Shown: positions 19,333 through 29,540, numbered from the stretch's first letter. The stretch is 64,000 nt of DNA from Candidatus Dormiibacterota bacterium (GCA_035544955.1 DASZZN010000008.1:1-64000); one strand, 5' to 3'. The notes: generated from the letters alone by a model not told the origin. A program made the numbers and translations.

Positions 19333-19363
19333 GATCTCCCTCCCCCAATAAGGGAGGGAGATC
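19333..19363. terminator. Perfect inverted repeat between convergent genes, likely bidirectional terminator
   Basis: GATCTCCCTCCC (19333-19344) and GGGAGGGAGATC (19352-19363) pair over 12 bases around an 8-base loop. The element sits between the end of the secreted-protein gene and the end of the convergent yggT gene. It has no long U-tract, so strength is uncertain. Confidence 0.6.
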
Positions 19364-19388
19364 TACCCATTCAACGCCAGAGCGTGGC

Positions 19389-19742
19389 TTAGCGCGCGGG
19401 CGCGCCGCCCCGGGTGACGACCCGCACCAGGGCGGCAAGGCCCCAGCCGATCAGCGCGTAGATGGCAATGGCGACCAGGGACTCGGGTTCAAAGACATTA
19501 CGGCCGTTGGCCGCGGTGTTGAAGATCCCATGAAACGGGGCAACGAACACCTGCGTCAGGTCGTAGATGAAGGTGACGAAGCTTGCCTGGGTCGAAGCGG
19601 CGAGCAGCTTGAACAGAAGGCGGATGATCAAAAGCGCGATGACGATTCCCGTAAGCAGCCAGACAGCCTGCTCTGCCCGCAAGCTGTACGCTGGTCGATC
19701 GGTCGTCACAGTCGTAGTGCTGTTTTCGCGTGATTGTTGCAT
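19389..19742 (-). CDS. YggT-family membrane protein (tandem copy 1)
   Basis: 117 aa, ATG start, MQQSRENSTTTVTTDRPAYS. A short Ser/Thr-rich N-terminus leads to membrane segment AVWLLTGIVIALLIIRLLF, the loop FVTFIYDLTQVFVAPFHGIF, and a second segment VAIAIYALIGWGLAALVRVV. It is nearly identical over most of its length to the neighbouring copy at 19806, so this is a recent tandem duplication, while the 16085 homologue is more divergent. The function of YggT proteins is not established. Confidence 0.82.
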   Translation of the reverse strand: MQQSRENSTTTVTTDRPAYSLRAEQAVWLLTGIVIALLIIRLLFKLLAASTQASFVTFIYDLTQVFVAPFHGIFNTAANGRNVFEPESLVAIAIYALIGWGLAALVRVVTRGGAPAR

Positions 19743-19805
19743 CCCCGTGTAACGGAGAATCTGTAGGCAGTCCTGCGGAGACTCAGCGCCTCCTAGCGAT
19801 GCGGT

Positions 19806-20156
19806 TCACGCGGAAGCGCCGCCTCGGGTTACGACTCGGACCAGGCTGGCAAGGCCCCAGCCAATCAACGAGTAGATGGCGATGGCGACGAGGGACTCGG
19901 GTTCAAAAACACTATGGCCGTTGGCCGCCGTGTTGAAGATCCCATGGAAGGGCGCGACGAACACCTGGGTCAGGTCGTAAATGAACGTGACGAAGCTTGC
20001 CTGGGTCGAAGCGCCAAGGAGCTTGAATAGGAAGCGAATGGCCAGGAGTGCGTCGACCACTCCCGCGAGCAGCCAGACGGCCTGCTCTGCCCGCAAACTG
20101 TACCCAGGTCGATCGGTCGTGACAGTCGTCGTGCTGTTCTCGTGTGCTGCTTGCAT
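19806..20156 (-). CDS. YggT-family membrane protein (tandem copy 2)
   Basis: 116 aa from the ATG at 20156 (MQAAHENSTTTVTTDRPGYS), chosen because it aligns with the start of the sister copy. The open frame reaches further upstream only through a TTG. Two membrane segments flank the conserved FVTFIYDLTQVFVAPFHGIF loop. Its 5' end and leader (about 20124-20208) are repeated near 21408-21490, where only a vestige of a further copy survives. The leader contains a CAGTC/GACTG hairpin immediately before the weak GACGGG ribosome binding site. Confidence 0.82.
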   Translation of the reverse strand: MQAAHENSTTTVTTDRPGYSLRAEQAVWLLAGVVDALLAIRFLFKLLGASTQASFVTFIYDLTQVFVAPFHGIFNTAANGHSVFEPESLVAIAIYSLIGWGLASLVRVVTRGGASA

Positions 20157-20208
20157 CCCGTCAGTCTTACCGACTGGCAGGCGCCTTGCCTCCTGCAAAT
20201 GCCGGGGG
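20124..20208. repeat. Direct repeat A: yggT 5' end plus structured leader
   Basis: About 85 bases shared with 21408-21490, including GCATCCCGTCAGTCTTACCG and CCTCCTGCAAATGC. On the minus strand it holds an AGGAGGC, then a CAGTC-GGTAA-GACTG hairpin, then the yggT start. Confidence 0.75.
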
Positions 20209-20300
20209 ACCGGCCGCTATTTTGCCCGGATGACCGCTTCCAGGAGCCCGATCAGTTCGACTGGAAGACGCGGATATCGCTCGAAGATCCCGGCAATGAA

Positions 20301-20322
20301 AGAGGCCCCCGAAGGGGCCTCT
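20301..20322 (-). terminator. Intrinsic terminator after the DUF3494 gene
   Basis: On the minus strand AGAGGCCCC and GGGGCCTCT form a 9-bp stem around a TTCG-type loop, followed by TTTC. It lies 14 bases past the stop of the ice-binding-like gene. Confidence 0.85.
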
Positions 20323-20335
20323 GGCGTCTAACTAC

Positions 20336-21211
<876 letters not shown>

Positions 21212-21407
21212 GGTTTCTCCTCTTGTCACGTGATCGAGGTAATCGGGGAACGTGTTAACCAGGTCATAGGGGTTCCCTCCTTGAGTCCTTCCACCAAGAA
21301 ACCGGCGCGGCGCCGCGGTCAACGAAGAGGACACCACTGGGCCCGGACTCAAACCAGAGCGACAAGGCGCCCGCTTCACGGTCCGAAAGCAAGCTCATCC
21401 AAAGTGC

Positions 21408-21490
21408 GTCGTCGCGCTGTTTTCGGGTGCTGCATGCATCCCGTCAGTCTTACCGACTGGCGACCGCCCCGCCTCCTGCAAATGCGGGGG
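21408..21490. repeat. Direct repeat B: vestigial yggT 5' end and leader
   Basis: Matches 20124-20208. On the minus strand it still reads a start, MHAAPENSATT, and then runs into HFG and a stop, so only the first dozen codons of a yggT copy remain. The CAGTC/GACTG hairpin and the AGGAGG stretch of the leader are conserved. It lies 11 bases past the lysJ stop codon and about 200 bases upstream of the DUF3494 start. Confidence 0.7.
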
Positions 21491-21500
21491 TGTTGGTTGG

Positions 21501-22673
21501 TTAGCGCGCCTGGCGAAGCGCCTCGGCAAGCACGTCGATTCCCTCGTCGAGCTGGGCATCCTGGATGAGAATCGATGGCAGGAACCGGATGACGGTTCCC
21601 CCTGCGGGCAGGACGAGCACGCCGGCCTCCTGCATCGCCTTGATCACGACGGTCACCGGCTTCTTGAGCTCGACGGCCTGCATCATGCCCCGGCCGCGAA
21701 CCTCGCGAATCAGCGGCAACCGGAGGTCGCGAATGCGCTCTTGAAAACGCGTTCCCGCCTGGGCTGCGCGAGCATGCAACGTCTCGTCGGAGAGGACACG
21801 GAGCGTCACGGCACCGGCGGCGCAGACCAACGGATTACCGGCAAAGGTGCTCCCGTGGCTGCCCTTAGGCACTCGGTCGCTGACTGCCTCAGTGGCCACG
21901 GTCACGCCCACTGGCAGGCCGTTGGCGATCGACTTCGAAAGGCACAGGATGTCGGGCACGATGTCCTCGCGGGTGAAGGCAAACGGGCTCCCAGTCCGAA
22001 ACCCGGTTTGGATCTCGTCACATATCAGAAGGATGCCGCGCGCGTCGCATCGTTCGCGGATCCCTCTCAGATAGCCGTCGGCGGGCACCCGGATGCCACC
22101 CTCGCCCTGGATCGGCTCGACGATCACCGCCGCGACCGAGTCGTCCAGCACCTTGTCCAGTGCCTCGAGATCATCGAACGGGACGTGACGGACGCCTTCG
22201 AGCATCGGGGCGAACGGGTCACGATACTTCGCGTCAGCAGTCGCGGAAAGGGCGCCAAAGGTACGTCCGTGATAGGCGCGGTGGGTGGCGACGATGCCGA
22301 TGCGTCCGGTGGCGACGCGCGCATACTTGAGCGCGGCCTCGACGGCCTCGGCGCCCGAGTTCCCGAAGGAGATCCGGCTCAGGGGTGGGGGCAGCAGCGC
22401 ACCCAATGCGTCGAGGAAATCCTGGCGAGCCGGCGTGTCGAAGCTCTGGTGGGCATTGGTCAGCTGCGACGCCTGCAGCTTGATGGCATCGGTCACCAGC
22501 GGGTGGGCGTGCCCGAGGAGATTCACACCATAGTTGGTCATCAGGTCGAGGTATCGCCGGTCCTTGTCATCCCACAGGTACGACCCCTCGCCGCGAACGA
22601 GGGTCAACCCCCGGCTCGCGTGCAGTGGAATCGGGCTGAGCTGGGTGTGCGTCGCGGTCAGGTCGTGACCCAT
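21501..22673 (-). CDS. lysJ: LysW-gamma-L-lysine/LysW-ornithine aminotransferase (class III, PLP)
   Basis: 390 aa. Transfers an amino group from glutamate to the LysW-bound semialdehyde, the penultimate step of LysW-mediated lysine (and probably ornithine) synthesis. The family is shared with ArgD. Visible features are NYGVNLLGHAHPLV, the phosphate-binding GNSGAEAVEAALKYAR, the PLP-stacking HRAYHGRTFG, IVEPIQGEGGIRVP, the aspartate motif LLICDEIQTGFRTG, the Schiff-base lysine in DILCLSKSIANGLPVG, and GSHGSTFAGNPLVCAA. The ATG start overlaps the end of lysZ by 16 bases, so the two are translationally coupled. It is the last gene of the operon; no clear terminator follows. As the only ArgD/LysJ homologue in the window it probably serves both pathways. 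Confidence 0.9.
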   Translation of the reverse strand: MGHDLTATHTQLSPIPLHASRGLTLVRGEGSYLWDDKDRRYLDLMTNYGVNLLGHAHPLVTDAIKLQASQLTNAHQSFDTPARQDFLDALGALLPPPLSRISFGNSGAEAVEAALKYARVATGRIGIVATHRAYHGRTFGALSATADAKYRDPFAPMLEGVRHVPFDDLEALDKVLDDSVAAVIVEPIQGEGGIRVPADGYLRGIRERCDARGILLICDEIQTGFRTGSPFAFTREDIVPDILCLSKSIANGLPVGVTVATEAVSDRVPKGSHGSTFAGNPLVCAAGAVTLRVLSDETLHARAAQAGTRFQERIRDLRLPLIREVRGRGMMQAVELKKPVTVVIKAMQEAGVLVLPAGGTVIRFLPSILIQDAQLDEGIDVLAEALRQAR

Positions 22674-23452
22674 GTCCCCGCTCCTTCGAAGGCGCGCATC
22701 AGCGGGTGCTCACCGCGCCCATCGAGCAGTCCGACCGCCTTGATGCCGCGGCGGATGGCCTGTGCCGCCGCCAGCAGCTTGACGCGCGCCCGTCCCTTGC
22801 CATATTCCGATATCCGCTCGACCTCATCGAGGTGAATCAATGGGATCACACTTCGCTCGTCGCTGACGTCGCGCATGAAGCCGGGGGTGTCGGCAAAGAT
22901 CAGCAGACGCTCGGCCTGCAGCGCGCTGGCGATCTCCATCGCTAGGCGGTCGCCGTCGATATTGATGGCGACGCCCTCGTGGCTGATCGCGGGTGGTGTG
23001 ATGACCGGCATGTAACCATTGTCGAGCAGCAGCCGCAAGAGCTTCGGCTCGACCCGCTCGATGCTGCCGCTGTGATCGCCGTGCAGGATTTTGACCTTGT
23101 CGCCTTCCTTGATGCGCAGGTCCGGCTTACGCCGGCCGATCGCGATGCCTCCGTCCATCGCCGTCAGGCCCACCGCGTTTGAACCCAGGGCGCGAAGCCG
23201 CTCCACGATGCGCTTGTTCTGCTTGCCGGCGTAGGCCATCAGGAAGTGATCCATGGTGATCGCGTCGGTGAAGCGGCTGATCTCGCCTCGTTCGGAGGTG
23301 ACCATTCGTGGCGGATGGCTCAACCGCGCGGAAAGCTCATTCAGCTCCTTGTTGGCGCCGTGCACCAGCACCAGCGGCTCCTCGCAGGCGGCGACATCGC
23401 GCAGCAACGGGTCGAAGTCGGTCAGGCTGCCGCCGATCTTGATGACCAGCAC
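22658..23452 (-). CDS. lysZ: LysW-gamma-L-alpha-aminoadipate/LysW-glutamate kinase
   Basis: 264 aa amino acid kinase of the ArgB/LysZ family. It phosphorylates the side-chain carboxylate of LysW-bound aminoadipate (or glutamate). The GTG at 23452 is chosen because the sequence then starts VLVIKIGGSLTDF, where LysZ proteins start, and because it lies 2 bases after the lysY stop. The longer open frame adds only a nonconserved Pro/Arg-rich extension. Motifs are KIGGSL (phosphate loop), LVLVHGANKELNEL, the ITMDHFLMAYAGKQNK stretch, PPAISHEGVAINIDGDRLA and LLIFADTPGFMRD. The HGANKE motif in place of the HGGG of N-acetylglutamate kinases fits LysZ rather than ArgB. Confidence 0.9.
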   Translation of the reverse strand: MLVIKIGGSLTDFDPLLRDVAACEEPLVLVHGANKELNELSARLSHPPRMVTSERGEISRFTDAITMDHFLMAYAGKQNKRIVERLRALGSNAVGLTAMDGGIAIGRRKPDLRIKEGDKVKILHGDHSGSIERVEPKLLRLLLDNGYMPVITPPAISHEGVAINIDGDRLAMEIASALQAERLLIFADTPGFMRDVSDERSVIPLIHLDEVERISEYGKGRARVKLLAAAQAIRRGIKAVGLLDGRGEHPLMRAFEGAGTWVTT

Positions 23453-23454
23453 GG

Positions 23455-24507
23455 CTAAATGGGGTACAGGCCCGGGAAGTCGAGGCCGGTTCGCTCGTCC
23501 CATCCGAAGCGGATGTTGAGTGCTTGCACCGCCTGGCCGGCCGCGCCCTTCATCAGGTTGTCGAGCGCACTCATGACGACCACGCGACGCGAGTGCGGGT
23601 CCCGCTCGAAGCCCACATCGCAGTAGTTCGTACCGGACAGGATCTTCGGGTTGGGATAGCGGTGGATCCCCTGTGACTCCTTGATGATCCGCATGAACGG
23701 CTCATCGGCGTAGGCCGCACGGTAGATCTTCCAGAGATCTTTCTCGGTGAGGTCGTCGCTGAGGAACACGTGGGCTGTGACCAGGATGCCACGGACCGCC
23801 TCCACGGCGGTCGCCGAGAAGGCGATCTTGGGACCATGGCCGTTGGGAGATTGAAGACCCAGCTCCTGGATGATCTCGGCGCTGTGCCGATGCGCGGTGG
23901 GCGCGAACGATCGCATCTCGCCGCTGCGATGGGGGTGGTGCGACGCCGGTCCCGACTCCGCGCCGCCGGCAGAAGACCCGGTCTTGCCTTCGATCACGAT
24001 CGGCATCGAAGGGTCGACGACGCCGGCGCGCGTCAGCGGATAGAGGCCAAGAATGGCGGCGGTCGCCAGGCAGCCACCCGCCGCCAGGCGGTCAGCGGTG
24101 CGGATCTGCTCGCGGTGCAGCTCCGGAAGCGCATAGACGAAGTCATTGAGCAGGGCGGGCTGCGGATGCTCCCAGCCGTACCAGGTCGGGTAGCCGGCCC
24201 GGTCACGCAAGCGGAAGTCCGCCGAGAGGTCGATGATCGTCGGCGCCAGCGTCTGCAGCTGGTCGATTTCCTTGCTGGTCTGGCCGTGGGGCAGCGCCAG
24301 GAACAGGACATCGACCGGCTGTAGCGATTCTCGCGACTGGAACTTCAGCTCGGTCCGCCGCCGGAGATGCGGGTGCACCGTGTGTACGAACTTTCCGCCG
24401 AGGCGTTCGGACGTCACCTGCGTCACCTCGACCTCCGGATGCGACAGGAGGAGTCGAAGCAGCTCTCCGCCGGCGTAACCGGCCCCGCCGATAACCGCGG
24501 TTTTCAA
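23455..24507 (-). CDS. lysY: LysW-gamma-L-alpha-aminoadipyl-6-phosphate/LysW-glutamyl-phosphate reductase
   Basis: 350 aa NADPH-dependent reductase of the ArgC/LysY family, forming the LysW-bound semialdehyde. It begins (TTG start, overlapping the lysK stop as TTGA) [20 protein letters not shown], with the nucleotide loop GGAGYAGGELLRLL. Then come FLALPHGQTSKE, IIDLSADFRLRD, the catalytic Cys in AAGGCLATAAILGLYPL, GKTGSSAGGAESGPASHHPH and the catalytic His region RSFAPTAHRHSAEI. The SSAGGAESGPASHHP stretch is the LysY-like variant of the ArgC loop. The rare TTG start and stop overlap imply coupling with lysK. Confidence 0.9.
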   Translation of the reverse strand: MKTAVIGGAGYAGGELLRLLLSHPEVEVTQVTSERLGGKFVHTVHPHLRRRTELKFQSRESLQPVDVLFLALPHGQTSKEIDQLQTLAPTIIDLSADFRLRDRAGYPTWYGWEHPQPALLNDFVYALPELHREQIRTADRLAAGGCLATAAILGLYPLTRAGVVDPSMPIVIEGKTGSSAGGAESGPASHHPHRSGEMRSFAPTAHRHSAEIIQELGLQSPNGHGPKIAFSATAVEAVRGILVTAHVFLSDDLTEKDLWKIYRAAYADEPFMRIIKESQGIHRYPNPKILSGTNYCDVGFERDPHSRRVVVMSALDNLMKGAAGQAVQALNIRFGWDERTGLDFPGLYPI

Positions 24508-25577
24508 CGCGCCAGCTGGTTGAGCGCCGTGGTCAGCACATTGACCCCACGGGCGAAGTCCTCGAGGTCCATCGCCTCGTCCGGCGTGTGGTCGAGCTTG
24601 GAATCGCCGGGTCCATAGGCGAGCGTCGGGCAGCCCCAGACGGGGGCGAGGATGTTCATGTCAGAGGTTCCTGTCTTCATCTTGAACCGCGGCGTGCCAC
24701 CAGCGTCACGGATACCTTTGAGAAAGGCTCGCACAACCGGCGTGTTCTTCTCCGCCCGAACGGCGGCATCCGCATACTCGAAGCGCAGCTCGGCGCCTTG
24801 CGCCCATTGTTCCAACTCTTGCTGAAAGGACGGCACATCGAAGTTCGGGGGCAGGCGAAACCCGACCGTCATGGCGGCGGTGTCGCGGAAACCGTCGTGG
24901 TCGGCATGGAATCGAAGGATGCGCGCGTCGAGCCGCTCGAAGGTCCCGAGCCCCTCACCCTGCGCGGCCGCATGATCCTGCACGCGGCGCACGAAGGCGG
25001 TAGCCCGATCGGCCGCACTCTCGTTGGGTCCGGCGCCATGGCCCATCGGCTGGGAGAGCCGGTAGCGGAGCTTGAGGCTGCCTTTGTAGCCGAGCGTGAC
25101 GGCGTCCCACCCGCTCGGTTCGAGGATCACGAGCTGATCGGGCGCCTTCCGGTTCACGAGATGACGGGCCCCGCGCGAGCTGCCCTCTTCCTCGACGGCG
25201 CCGATGACGGTGAAGCGACAGGCGGCTCCGTCGGGTTGCCGCGCCACCGCCGTGATAGCGGCGGCCAGCGGGCCCTTGGCGTCGACTGCACCGCGGCCGA
25301 ATAGCCGATTCCCCTCGCGCCGCACCGGGATGAACCCGGGGACCGTATCCATGTGTCCGAGGAGCAGCACTTCGCGCGGCCCGCTACCCCAAAAGGCGAT
25401 GACGTTGCCGGCTTCGTCCCGTCTCGCGGCGAAGCCCATCGCCCGCAGCCGTGACACCAGCCACTGGCCCAGCTCGCGCTCCTGCGTGGAGACGCTCGGG
25501 ATCGACACCATCTCCTCGAGCAGCTCGATGCCGGATTCGGTGACAGGCTCGGTCTGCGCGGTCAGCTCGGTGATCAC
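24504..25577 (-). CDS. lysK: LysW-gamma-lysine/LysW-ornithine carboxypeptidase (M20 family)
   Basis: 357 aa zinc amidohydrolase that releases lysine (or ornithine) from the LysW C-terminus, the last LysW-bound step. The GTG at 25577 overlaps the lysX stop as GTGATC. The much longer open frame upstream is the lysX gene read in another frame. M20 motifs: [19 protein letters not shown] (metal His and Asp), [26 protein letters not shown] (catalytic Glu pair), [19 protein letters not shown], and [25 protein letters not shown] near the C-terminus. It is shorter than ArgE/DapE, as expected for LysK. Confidence 0.9.
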   Translation of the reverse strand: MITELTAQTEPVTESGIELLEEMVSIPSVSTQERELGQWLVSRLRAMGFAARRDEAGNVIAFWGSGPREVLLLGHMDTVPGFIPVRREGNRLFGRGAVDAKGPLAAAITAVARQPDGAACRFTVIGAVEEEGSSRGARHLVNRKAPDQLVILEPSGWDAVTLGYKGSLKLRYRLSQPMGHGAGPNESAADRATAFVRRVQDHAAAQGEGLGTFERLDARILRFHADHDGFRDTAAMTVGFRLPPNFDVPSFQQELEQWAQGAELRFEYADAAVRAEKNTPVVRAFLKGIRDAGGTPRFKMKTGTSDMNILAPVWGCPTLAYGPGDSKLDHTPDEAMDLEDFARGVNVLTTALNQLAR

Positions 25578-26428
25578 GCCGGCACCGCCTCGAGCGCGCC
25601 GACCCGCAGCACGTAATCGACGATCCGGCCGGGGATGTCGACGCCGGTGGTGTCGATGCTGTTGCGGAACTCCATCGTGTAGTTGACCTCGCTCACGACC
25701 ATACCGTCCGGGTGCTCGAGCAGGTCGATGGCCAGTACGCCGCCACCGACGGCGCCGGCCGCGGCGCGCGAGAGACGGTCGATCTCGGGGGTCACGGGGC
25801 AGTTGCGAGCCTGGCCGCCGCGGGCCGTGTTCGTGATCCAGTGAGACGACTCGCGGTAGATGGCGCAAATGGTCTCATCGCCGACCACGAAGCTGCGGAT
25901 GTCGCGCGACGGCTTGTCGACGTACTCCTGGATGTAGAAGATCGCGTGCTGGTAGGAGCCGAGCGTGTCCTTGTGCTCGAGCAGCGCTTCGGCGGCGTCG
26001 CGGTCCGAGATCTTTGCCAGCAATCGCCCCCAGGAGCCGACCGCCGGCTTGAGCACGACGGGATAGCCCAGCGTCTCGATCGCCTCGAGCGCCGATTCGG
26101 GCGTGAAGGCGATCAGCGTGCGAGGGCTGGGAACGCCGGCGGCGATCAGCGACGTGGTGGTGTTGATCTTGTCGCCGCAGGTCAGCGCCACCTCGTAGGT
26201 GTTGACCGTCGGCACGCCCCACTGGTTGAGGATGCGCAGCGAGTAGAGCGCCCGCGAGTGGTGTAGGCAGCGCTCGAGCACCACGTCGAAGTGCCTCGGC
26301 TGCGCCGCCAGGTCGAAGACCAGCTCCCGGTCGTCGATCTTCTCGATCTCCAGATGACGGCGGGCGAAGCCCTCGAAGAGCAGTTTCTCCTCGGCACGGA
26401 TGCGGGAGCACAGAACGCCGATTCTCAC
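25574..26428 (-). CDS. lysX: LysW-alpha-aminoadipate ligase LysX (ATP-grasp)
   Basis: 284 aa RimK-type ATP-grasp enzyme that joins the alpha-amino group of alpha-aminoadipate to the C-terminal glutamate of LysW. The GTG at 26428 ([13 protein letters not shown]) is one base after the lysW stop, so the pair is coupled. Motifs: [80 protein letters not shown], and the metal site [20 protein letters not shown]. The [14 protein letters not shown] tail closely resembles Thermus-type LysX. The paralogue at 29866 differs exactly there, so I call this copy LysX and the other ArgX. Confidence 0.9.
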   Translation of the reverse strand: MRIGVLCSRIRAEEKLLFEGFARRHLEIEKIDDRELVFDLAAQPRHFDVVLERCLHHSRALYSLRILNQWGVPTVNTYEVALTCGDKINTTTSLIAAGVPSPRTLIAFTPESALEAIETLGYPVVLKPAVGSWGRLLAKISDRDAAEALLEHKDTLGSYQHAIFYIQEYVDKPSRDIRSFVVGDETICAIYRESSHWITNTARGGQARNCPVTPEIDRLSRAAAGAVGGGVLAIDLLEHPDGMVVSEVNYTMEFRNSIDTTGVDIPGRIVDYVLRVGALEAVPA

Positions 26429-26429
26429 G

Positions 26430-26609
26430 TCACTCGCCCCAGTCTTCCTCTTCCTCGGGCGCCAGGCGGAGCTCGGCCGGGTCCCGCTCGACCACTTCCA
26501 GCTCCGCGCCGCAGTCGCTGCAGGGTACGATCTCGCCCTTCTCGACGTCCGCCGCGAGCTTGACATCGGCCGCGCACTCCGGACACTTCGCGGTTACTGC
26601 AGTTGCCAT
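26430..26609 (-). CDS. lysW: LysW amino-group carrier protein
   Basis: 59 aa, ATG at 26609 directly abutting the lysU stop. The carrier protects the amino group of alpha-aminoadipate (and, with ArgX, glutamate) and tethers intermediates for LysZ, LysY, LysJ and LysK. Two CxxC knuckles (KCPEC at 9-12 and PCSDC at 30-33) form the zinc-binding globular part. An acidic stretch ([10 protein letters not shown]) ends in the invariant EDWGE, whose terminal Glu is the attachment point. This one small gene identifies the whole pathway. No second lysW copy is in the window. Confidence 0.96.
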   Translation of the reverse strand: MATAVTAKCPECAADVKLAADVEKGEIVPCSDCGAELEVVERDPAELRLAPEEEEDWGE

Positions 26610-27107
26610 TTACGACACCTCCTCGATCGCGGCCCAGCCGCGTGTTTTGATCAGGTCGATCAGCGTCCCGGCTTCCATGATGGCGACCGCCACCGGCCCG
26701 GGTGTTTCCCCCTGGAATATCTTGCCACCGACATCAATGCCGCCGGAACGGATGTCGATCGAGACCGGGTCGCCGTCCTGGACCGCGTCGTAGACCGAAT
26801 CGCACTGGATCACCGGCAGGCCAATGTTGATCGCGTTCCGGTAGAAGATCCGCGCGAAGCTGCGCGCCACGACCGCCTGGACGCCGGCCGCTTTGATCGC
26901 CATCGGGGCATGCTCGCGCGAGCTGCCGCACCCGAAGTTGCGGCCGCCGACGATGACGTCGCCCGCCTGGACGCTGCCGGCGAAGTCGGGCCGGGCCTCG
27001 ATGAAGCAGGCCTTGCCCAGCGCGGCCGGATCGGTGGTGACGTTGTAGCGGCCCGGGATGATCGCATCGGTCGAGATCCCGTCACCGAACTTGAAGACCC
27101 TGGCCAT
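26610..27107 (-). CDS. lysU: Homoaconitase small subunit (LeuD/HacB-like)
   Basis: 165 aa swivelling-domain subunit that completes homoaconitase with LysT (homocitrate to homoisocitrate). The ATG at 27107 (MARVFKFGDGISTDAIIPGR) shares one base with the lysT stop (TGATG). An upstream in-frame start would overlap lysT further and adds nothing conserved. Motifs: FGDGISTDAIIPGRYN and GGRNFGCGSSREHAPMAIKA (the substrate-recognition loop is in the first, the GCGSSREHA signature in the second). LeuD is the main alternative, but the operon position beside homocitrate synthase and lysW argues for the lysine pathway. Confidence 0.88.
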   Translation of the reverse strand: MARVFKFGDGISTDAIIPGRYNVTTDPAALGKACFIEARPDFAGSVQAGDVIVGGRNFGCGSSREHAPMAIKAAGVQAVVARSFARIFYRNAINIGLPVIQCDSVYDAVQDGDPVSIDIRSGGIDVGGKIFQGETPGPVAVAIMEAGTLIDLIKTRGWAAIEEVS

Positions 27108-28387
27108 CAGTTCCTCACTCCAACCAATTCCCACACCCGCCTGGGGAGGTCGGGGACGGGGAGCAGGCGGGGATCGGCGATCGCGCCGGCCAGCGCCGAG
27201 GCCGCGGCGACGGCCGGGTTCGCGAGGTAGATCTCGGCCTGCGCACTGCCCATCCGACCGGCGTAGTTCCGGTTGCTAGTGGAGAGCGCGCGTTCGCCGG
27301 CGCCGAGCACGCCGTGCTGACGGCCGAGGCAGGGGCCGCAGCCGGCGTTCATCACGAGCGCGCCGGCCTCCATGAAGGTCTGGATGTAGCCGCGGGCCAG
27401 CGCCTCCATGTAGATCTGCTTGGAGGCGGGGACGACGATCGTCCGGGTGCGCGGGTGAACCTGCTTGCCCTTGAAATAGCCGGCGACGATCGCCAGGTCC
27501 TCGATCCGGCCGTTCGCGCAGCTGCCGACGAACACCTCGTCGAGCTCCGTGCCTTCGACCGCGCTCAGGTCCTGGACGTTGTCGATCGCCGGCGGGCAGG
27601 CGATCTGCGGTTCGAGTTTCTCCGCGTCAACCTCGATGACACTGCGGTACACGGGAGCGACCGGGTGCAGGTCGAGCACCGCGGCCTCGCCGAGGTAGGC
27701 CCGAGTGTGCTCATCGGGCTCGCACAGACCCGCCTTTCCGCCGAAGTCAACCGTCAGGTTGGCGAGCGTGAGGCGTTCGTCCACGCTCATGGCCTCGACG
27801 GCCTGACCTCCCCACTCCACCGCCAGGTAATTGGCGCCCTCGGCGCCCAGCATTCGGATCACCTTCAGCGCGAGGTCCTTGGGGAAGATGCCAGGAGGCA
27901 GTGCCCCACGAAGGTTGATCCGGATCGTCTCCGGCACGCGGAACCAGGTCTTGCCGGTGGCGAAGGTGACCGCGATGTCCGTCGATCCGAATCCCGCCGA
28001 AAAACAGCCGAGCGCGCCATAGGTGGTGCTATGCGAGTCGGCGCCGACCACGATGCCACCCGGCCGGATGAATCCCTTCTCCACCATCAGCTGGTGGCAG
28101 ATGCCTTCCTGGAAGACGTGCGTCACGCCGTACTCGTCGGCAAAGTCGCGGACGATCTTGTGGAGGCCGGCCGACGCCACGGTGTTCGCCGGCAGGATGT
28201 GATCGAAAACCATGATGACGCGCTCCGGATCCCAGAGCGGGACCCCGAGCTTGCGGAAGGCCTCGATCGCCAGCGGGCCGGTGACATCGTGCGCCATGGC
28301 GTAGTCAACCGGTGCGACCACGATCTCACCGGCATGGACATTCCGTCCGAGCCGTCGCGAGAAGATCTCTTCGGTCAGTGTTCCCAT
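27107..28387 (-). CDS. lysT: Homoaconitase large subunit (LeuC/HacA-like)
   Basis: 426 aa 4Fe-4S hydro-lyase subunit of the alpha-aminoadipate route. Motifs: VMVFDHILPANTVAS, the GICHQLMVEKGF region, VVGADSHSTTYGALG, cluster cysteines in VFVGSCANGRIEDL and NAGCGPCLGRQHGVLG, and STSNRNYAGRMGS near the C-terminus. Length fits the compact LeuC2/HacA type rather than the 470-aa LeuC. It starts 14 bases after the hcs stop and overlaps lysU by one base. Confidence 0.88.
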   Translation of the reverse strand: MGTLTEEIFSRRLGRNVHAGEIVVAPVDYAMAHDVTGPLAIEAFRKLGVPLWDPERVIMVFDHILPANTVASAGLHKIVRDFADEYGVTHVFQEGICHQLMVEKGFIRPGGIVVGADSHSTTYGALGCFSAGFGSTDIAVTFATGKTWFRVPETIRINLRGALPPGIFPKDLALKVIRMLGAEGANYLAVEWGGQAVEAMSVDERLTLANLTVDFGGKAGLCEPDEHTRAYLGEAAVLDLHPVAPVYRSVIEVDAEKLEPQIACPPAIDNVQDLSAVEGTELDEVFVGSCANGRIEDLAIVAGYFKGKQVHPRTRTIVVPASKQIYMEALARGYIQTFMEAGALVMNAGCGPCLGRQHGVLGAGERALSTSNRNYAGRMGSAQAEIYLANPAVAAASALAGAIADPRLLPVPDLPRRVWELVGVRN

Positions 28388-28401
28388 TGGGTTTCCCTCT
28401 C

Positions 28402-29529
28402 CTATGCCGGGACCGAGCCCCGAAGCAGATCGTCGAGTTCGTCGTTGCTGAGTGGTCCCGCGTCCGCGCGGCGCTTCACCTCGTTTGTGAGCGTCCGCAA
28501 TTCGTGGTCCGTCAGCGTCAGCCCCAGCGCGGTGGCCCGGCTGGCGATCGCGTGGCGGCCGGTCAACCGATGGCCGGCCATCACCGTGCGCTCCCGTCCG
28601 AAGCGCGCCGGATCGAAGATCTCGTAGCTCGAGGGGTCGTTCAGCACCGCGTTGGTGTGCATCCCGGCCTTGTGATGAAAGGCGGTGTCGCCGGTGATGG
28701 CGGCGTTGAACGGGATCTCGACCCCGACCATGTCGGCGACCATCCGGTCCAGCTGGGGCAGGATCTCGAGCCGGTAGTGCGCCACCAGCTCGGGCTTCAC
28801 ACTGAGCAAGCGGGCGATCATGCCGCTCAGCGGCACGATGCCGTTGCGTTCGCCGATCCCGAGCACGGTGGTGTCGATATGCGTGGCGCCCGCCTCCAGC
28901 GCCGCAAAGGCGTTGGCGATGGCGCAGCCGGTGTCGTTGTGGGCATGGAACTCGATGTCGCAGTCGACAGCTTTGCGCACCATCGAGACCATCTCGAAGA
29001 CTTGGTTCGGTGTGGCGATCCCGACAGTGTCGGCCAGTCCCACCCGCTGCGGGTGCAGGCGGTCGATCGCCTGGTAGACGCGCAAAAGGTCGCGCGGCTC
29101 CGAGCGGAAGGAGTCCTCGCTGCTGAAGCGCACCTCCAGCCCCCGCGACTGGATGTACTGGACGACCTCGGTGCCGGCTTCGATGATCTGGTCCACCGTC
29201 TTGCCATGCGAGAACTCCCGCATGGCCGACGAGGTGCCGAAGAGCACGTCGATCCCGTCCGCGCCGGTATCGATGGCGACCCGGGCGTCATCCAGATGAC
29301 AGCGGACGTGGGTCAAGACCTTGGCCCGAAGCGGGAGCGCCGCGACCGTCCGCAGGTCGGCCTCGGACTGCGGCGAAGCGCACGGCGAGGTCAACTCGAG
29401 ATACTCGACCCCGAACTCATCGAGCATGTCCGCGATCGCGATCTTCTGCGAGCGAGTGAAGTGCGCCGGGGCGAACTGCTCGCCTTCCCGAAGCGTCGAC
29501 TCGATGATGTTGAACGCTTGAATGGTCAT
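28402..29529 (-). CDS. hcs: Homocitrate synthase
   Basis: 375 aa TIM-barrel acyltransferase condensing acetyl-CoA with 2-oxoglutarate, the committed step of lysine synthesis by the aminoadipate route. The ATG at 29529 follows GGAGG by 5 bases. Motifs: [69 protein letters not shown], the metal-binding [29 protein letters not shown], and [11 protein letters not shown] in the C-terminal subdomain. SPxASPQS and FGTSS are close to Thermus/Deinococcus homocitrate synthase; 2-isopropylmalate synthases are usually longer with a regulatory domain. The lysine-type T-box upstream supports this call. Confidence 0.92.
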   Translation of the reverse strand: MTIQAFNIIESTLREGEQFAPAHFTRSQKIAIADMLDEFGVEYLELTSPCASPQSEADLRTVAALPLRAKVLTHVRCHLDDARVAIDTGADGIDVLFGTSSAMREFSHGKTVDQIIEAGTEVVQYIQSRGLEVRFSSEDSFRSEPRDLLRVYQAIDRLHPQRVGLADTVGIATPNQVFEMVSMVRKAVDCDIEFHAHNDTGCAIANAFAALEAGATHIDTTVLGIGERNGIVPLSGMIARLLSVKPELVAHYRLEILPQLDRMVADMVGVEIPFNAAITGDTAFHHKAGMHTNAVLNDPSSYEIFDPARFGRERTVMAGHRLTGRHAIASRATALGLTLTDHELRTLTNEVKRRADAGPLSNDELDDLLRGSVPA

Positions 29530-29540
29530 GGCACCTCCGA

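Noticed and set aside
21212-21275. 13-codon leader ORF before the DUF3494 gene (ATG with AAGGAGGG)
   Set aside because: Plausible ribosome binding site but no codon bias or attenuator structure; could be chance.
21741-22835. Long plus-strand frame antisense to lysJ and lysZ
   Set aside because: GC-skew shadow frame without recognisable motifs; both minus-strand genes are clearly real.
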